Shown here: positions 5,228 to 7,497 of the stretch, in pieces
Numbering within the stretch: the first letter of the stretch is position 1
Layout: each line of letters begins with the position of its first letter
Notes under the pieces: model-generated
What the model saw: the letters and a program-made list of their open reading frames with translations, nothing else
What the model was told of the DNA's origin: nothing
The model's database searches: none
Position numbers and translations under genes: made by a program
NCBI GenBank assembly: GCA_023253295.1
Contig: JALRGZ010000204.1
Coordinates: forward strand, 1-7,497
Direction: 5' to 3'
From: Flavobacterium sp.
GTDB lineage: Bacteria > Bacteroidota > Bacteroidia > Flavobacteriales > Flavobacteriaceae
DNA: 7,497 nucleotides

Positions 5228-6745
5228 ATGCGTTCCTTTTCGCTATTATTTATATTTGGAATAATCCTTTCTATCAGCTCTTGCCGTTCTGATTTTTCAA
5301 CAATACCCAGCAATGGAAAATTAGTTTTTTCCAGAGATACTGTTTTTTTAGACACCGTTTTTTCAACGATAAGTTCGAGCACTTATATGCTGAAAGTGTA
5401 CAATAAAAGTAAAAATGATATTAGTATACCAACTATCAAATTAGGAAAAGGATTTAACTCTAAATACCGTATGACTGTAGATGGTATGCAGGGCGAAAAC
5501 AATAAAATCTTCAACAATGTGACTCTTTTAGCCAAAGACAGTCTTTACATTTTTATTGAAACTACCCCAAATATCGCAGATGCTAATCCAGATGACTTCT
5601 TGTACACTGATGAAATTGAATTTGATATTGGTGCTAATTTGCAAAAAGTAAAATTACTTACTTTAGTAAAAGATGCTGTTTTTCTCTATCCAAAAAGTTT
5701 CAACGATAATACTACCGAAACCGTAACATTTGACGAAAAGGAATTAAACGGATTCTATCTGGATGAGAATGACGCTTTCAATGGCAACGAACTGCATTTT
5801 ACCAATCAAAAACCTTATGTAATCTACGGTTACGCCTGTGTTCCAGAAGGCAAAACCGTCATTTTTGATGCCGGATCCAGAGTTTATTTTCATGCTAATT
5901 CCGGATTAATTGTAACACAATCGGCGTCATTACAATGCAATGGGGCAGTTTCGACCACAACGAAACTGGAAAATGAAATCATCTTTGAAGGCGACCGTCA
6001 GGAAGCCGATTATACTAATGTAGCCGGACAATGGTCAACCATCTGGCTTCGTAATGGAAGCACAAATCACAACATCAACCATCTTACGATTAAAAATGCT
6101 ACGATTGGTTTACGAATTGACAATCAAGACAACAGCACGGTTTCTATAAAAAACAGCCAAATTTACAATTCTTCTAATTATGGGATTTTGGCACAAAATG
6201 CAAAAATAGAAGGCGAAAATATTGTGATTAATACAGCTGGAAAAGCTACCCTATCCTGTGTTTACGGAGGAAATTATCAATTTACACATTGTACTTTTAA
6301 CAACTACTGGAACGGAGCCGGCCAAATGACTTTAAACATCAGCAATTATAAGACTACTGCTAATCCTGAAACCATGGATTTAACCAAGGCCAATTTTAAC
6401 AATTGTATCATTTATGGCGCTTATTCCAATGAATTAAATTTAGATAAAAAAAACACCGCTCTTTTTGAATATCAATTCAACAATTGCTTATTGAAAACTG
6501 ACACCAGCAGTTCAAATCCGCTTTATAATTTCAATGACAACTCACACTACACCAACAATATCTTTAATCAAAATCCACGATTCATGGATATTGCAAAAAA
6601 CAAATTGAACATAGATAACACTTCTGCCGCTTTCGCAAAAGGTAATTCTGCTTACCTAATTCCGCTTGACATTATTGGAAACAGCAGAACTTCTCCTCCT
6701 GATTTGGGGGCTTATCAAACTATGGATTTTCCTAAAGCAAATTGA
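5228..6745 (+). CDS. Predicted lipoprotein with right-handed parallel beta-helix region
   Basis: A 505-residue protein of unknown function. The N-terminus is a lipoprotein signal: MRSF, a hydrophobic stretch (LLFIFGIILSI), then lipobox ISS-C with C19 as the lipidated residue. Residues after C19 (R-S-D-F) are not a clear surface-export signal, so inner-leaflet periplasmic or surface placement is open. Residues of about 30-150 form a beta-rich, Ig-like-looking module (DTVFSTISSSTYMLKVYN). About 190-450 is rich in Asn, Ile and short beta repeats of the kind found in parallel beta-helices (for example HLTIKNATIGLRIDN). The C-terminus carries DIIGNSRTSPPDLGAYQ (481-497), close to the G-N-x-R...P-D-x-G-A-Y ending of choice-of-anchor Q/parallel beta-helix proteins. 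Proteins like this often bind or act on polysaccharides, but no catalytic residues can be named. It stands alone, divergent from the menaquinone genes. No clear terminator follows in the 201-bp spacer before purL. Confidence 0.85.
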   Translation: MRSFSLLFIFGIILSISSCRSDFSTIPSNGKLVFSRDTVFLDTVFSTISSSTYMLKVYNKSKNDISIPTIKLGKGFNSKYRMTVDGMQGENNKIFNNVTLLAKDSLYIFIETTPNIADANPDDFLYTDEIEFDIGANLQKVKLLTLVKDAVFLYPKSFNDNTTETVTFDEKELNGFYLDENDAFNGNELHFTNQKPYVIYGYACVPEGKTVIFDAGSRVYFHANSGLIVTQSASLQCNGAVSTTTKLENEIIFEGDRQEADYTNVAGQWSTIWLRNGSTNHNINHLTIKNATIGLRIDNQDNSTVSIKNSQIYNSSNYGILAQNAKIEGENIVINTAGKATLSCVYGGNYQFTHCTFNNYWNGAGQMTLNISNYKTTANPETMDLTKANFNNCIIYGAYSNELNLDKKNTALFEYQFNNCLLKTDTSSSNPLYNFNDNSHYTNNIFNQNPRFMDIAKNKLNIDNTSAAFAKGNSAYLIPLDIIGNSRTSPPDLGAYQTMDFPKAN

Positions 6746-6883
6746 TAATCATTTTTATTTCACCGAAAATCAAAAAGAACTCTGATTAAGATTGTAATTC
6801 TAAATTCAGGAATCTAATTTCTGCTTTCTGCAAACTGAATACTGAACACTGTTTTTAACTGTTTTAAAAAGTCTTTTTTACAC

Positions 6884-6914
6884 TTGTTCTTACTGTTTTT
6901 TTAACCTAAATTTG
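6884..6914 (+). promoter_or_regulatory. Promoter of purL
   Basis: TTG (6884-6886), 20 bases, then TAAATTTG (6907-6914) fully matches the Bacteroidota promoter pattern. Transcription would start near 6920, leaving a leader of about 27 bases before ATG 6947. No riboswitch or attenuator fits in so short a leader, and none is seen in 6746-6946. Confidence 0.78.
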
Positions 6915-6946
6915 CAGCGTTAATTTAACATACATAAAAATTTACG

Positions 6947-7497
6947 ATGATTCATTTCTTTGAAAACCAAAGCAACGCAATTTTTGCTGTACAAACTCAA
7001 GGCGAAATTTCGGCTCAAGATATTTCTAAACTTAACTGGCTTTTTGCCAATGCAAATAAAATAGAGAAATCCGTGTTGACGGATTTTTTTGTTGGTCCTC
7101 GTGCTACCATGATTACTCCTTGGAGTACCAATGCAGTAGAAATCACGCAAAACATGGGAATTTCAGGAATCATTCGTATCGAAGAATTTTTCAGAGCTAC
7201 TGAAGATTTCAACGATTTTGACCCAATGCTTTCTCAAAAATACACTGAATTAAATCAGGATATTTTTACTATTAATATCCAACCGGAACCTATTTTGGAC
7301 ATCGAAGATATCGATGCTTACAACAAACAGGAAGGTTTGGCTTTGAGCGAAGAAGAAGTTGACTATTTGAATAATTTGGCAACCAAATTAGGTAGAAAAT
7401 TAACTGATTCTGAAATCTTTGCTTTCTCTCAGGCTAACTCTGAGCACTGTCGTCACAAAATTTTCAACGGAACTTTTATCATTGATGGTGAAGAAAA
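6947..7497 (+). CDS. purL: Phosphoribosylformylglycinamidine synthase (large-type PurL), N-terminal part (cut by right edge)
   Basis: ATP- and glutamine-dependent enzyme converting FGAR to FGAM, the fourth step of purine synthesis, in the cytoplasm. The visible 183 codons cover the N-terminal (PurS-like) domain and the start of the first synthetase domain. Diagnostic motifs are VGPRATMITPWSTNAVEI (49-66) and SEHCRHKIFNG (165-175). These belong to the large single-chain form of about 1200-1300 residues, as in Proteobacteria and eukaryotes, rather than the small PurL used with separate PurS and PurQ. The ATG at 6947 is chosen because it directly precedes the conserved N-terminus and follows the promoter at a normal distance. 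The ATP-grasp-like and glutaminase parts lie outside the window. Confidence 0.95.
   Translation, partial: MIHFFENQSNAIFAVQTQGEISAQDISKLNWLFANANKIEKSVLTDFFVGPRATMITPWSTNAVEITQNMGISGIIRIEEFFRATEDFNDFDPMLSQKYTELNQDIFTINIQPEPILDIEDIDAYNKQEGLALSEEEVDYLNNLATKLGRKLTDSEIFAFSQANSEHCRHKIFNGTFIIDGEE

Noticed and set aside
6746..6946. Terminator for the lipoprotein gene or a purine riboswitch before purL
   Set aside because: Only stems of four or five pairs without a following T tract were found, and the purL leader of about 27 bases is too short for a riboswitch.
6920..7212. Two overlapping minus-strand open frames (65 and 76 codons)
   Set aside because: Both are antisense to the conserved N-terminus of purL and one crosses its promoter.

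Overview
The window reads as chromosomal DNA from a member of the Bacteroidota, most likely Flavobacterium or a close relative. The evidence is the strong A+T bias, several promoters of the Bacteroidota form (TTG or TTTG, about 19-20 bp, TAnnTTTG), a menaquinone gene pair beside a bacillithiol gene, a large-type PurL, and a type II-C-like Cas9.

Layout. (1) Positions 1-2321, minus strand: the first 773 codons of cas9, running off the left edge just before the expected RuvC-II/HNH part. (2) Positions 2322-2620: the leader between cas9 and a tRNA gene. It hides a divergently transcribed tracrRNA on the plus strand (about 2427-2516), with a CAATAAGGC nexus and a UUCG-capped terminator. Its anti-repeat is half of a 42-bp imperfect palindrome (2419-2460). 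(3) Positions 2623-2790, minus: a terminator, tRNA-His(GTG) and its own strong promoter, tail-to-tail with the tracrRNA. (4) Positions 2818-5088, minus: a compact three-gene run transcribed in the order hotdog thioesterase (MenI-like), isochorismate synthase (MenF-like), bshB1. (5) Positions 5228-6745, plus: a large surface-lipoprotein-like gene with a predicted parallel beta-helix. (6) Positions 6947-7497, plus: the N-terminal 183 codons of purL behind a near-consensus promoter, cut by the right edge.

How they work together. Cas9 and the tracrRNA form the effector and guide-scaffold part of a CRISPR-Cas system; cas1, cas2 and the array are not in the window and would be expected beyond the left edge. 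The tRNA-His gene separates this defence locus from ordinary housekeeping genes. The thioesterase and isochorismate synthase fit two steps of menaquinone synthesis. BshB1 belongs to bacillithiol synthesis and appears to be co-transcribed with them.

The most interesting part is the roughly 200 bp between cas9 and tRNA-His. The tracrRNA there is too short and non-coding to appear as a gene. The sequence just before the anti-repeat mimics a CRISPR repeat, so a longer transcript could fold like a natural single-guide RNA; this last point is inference.
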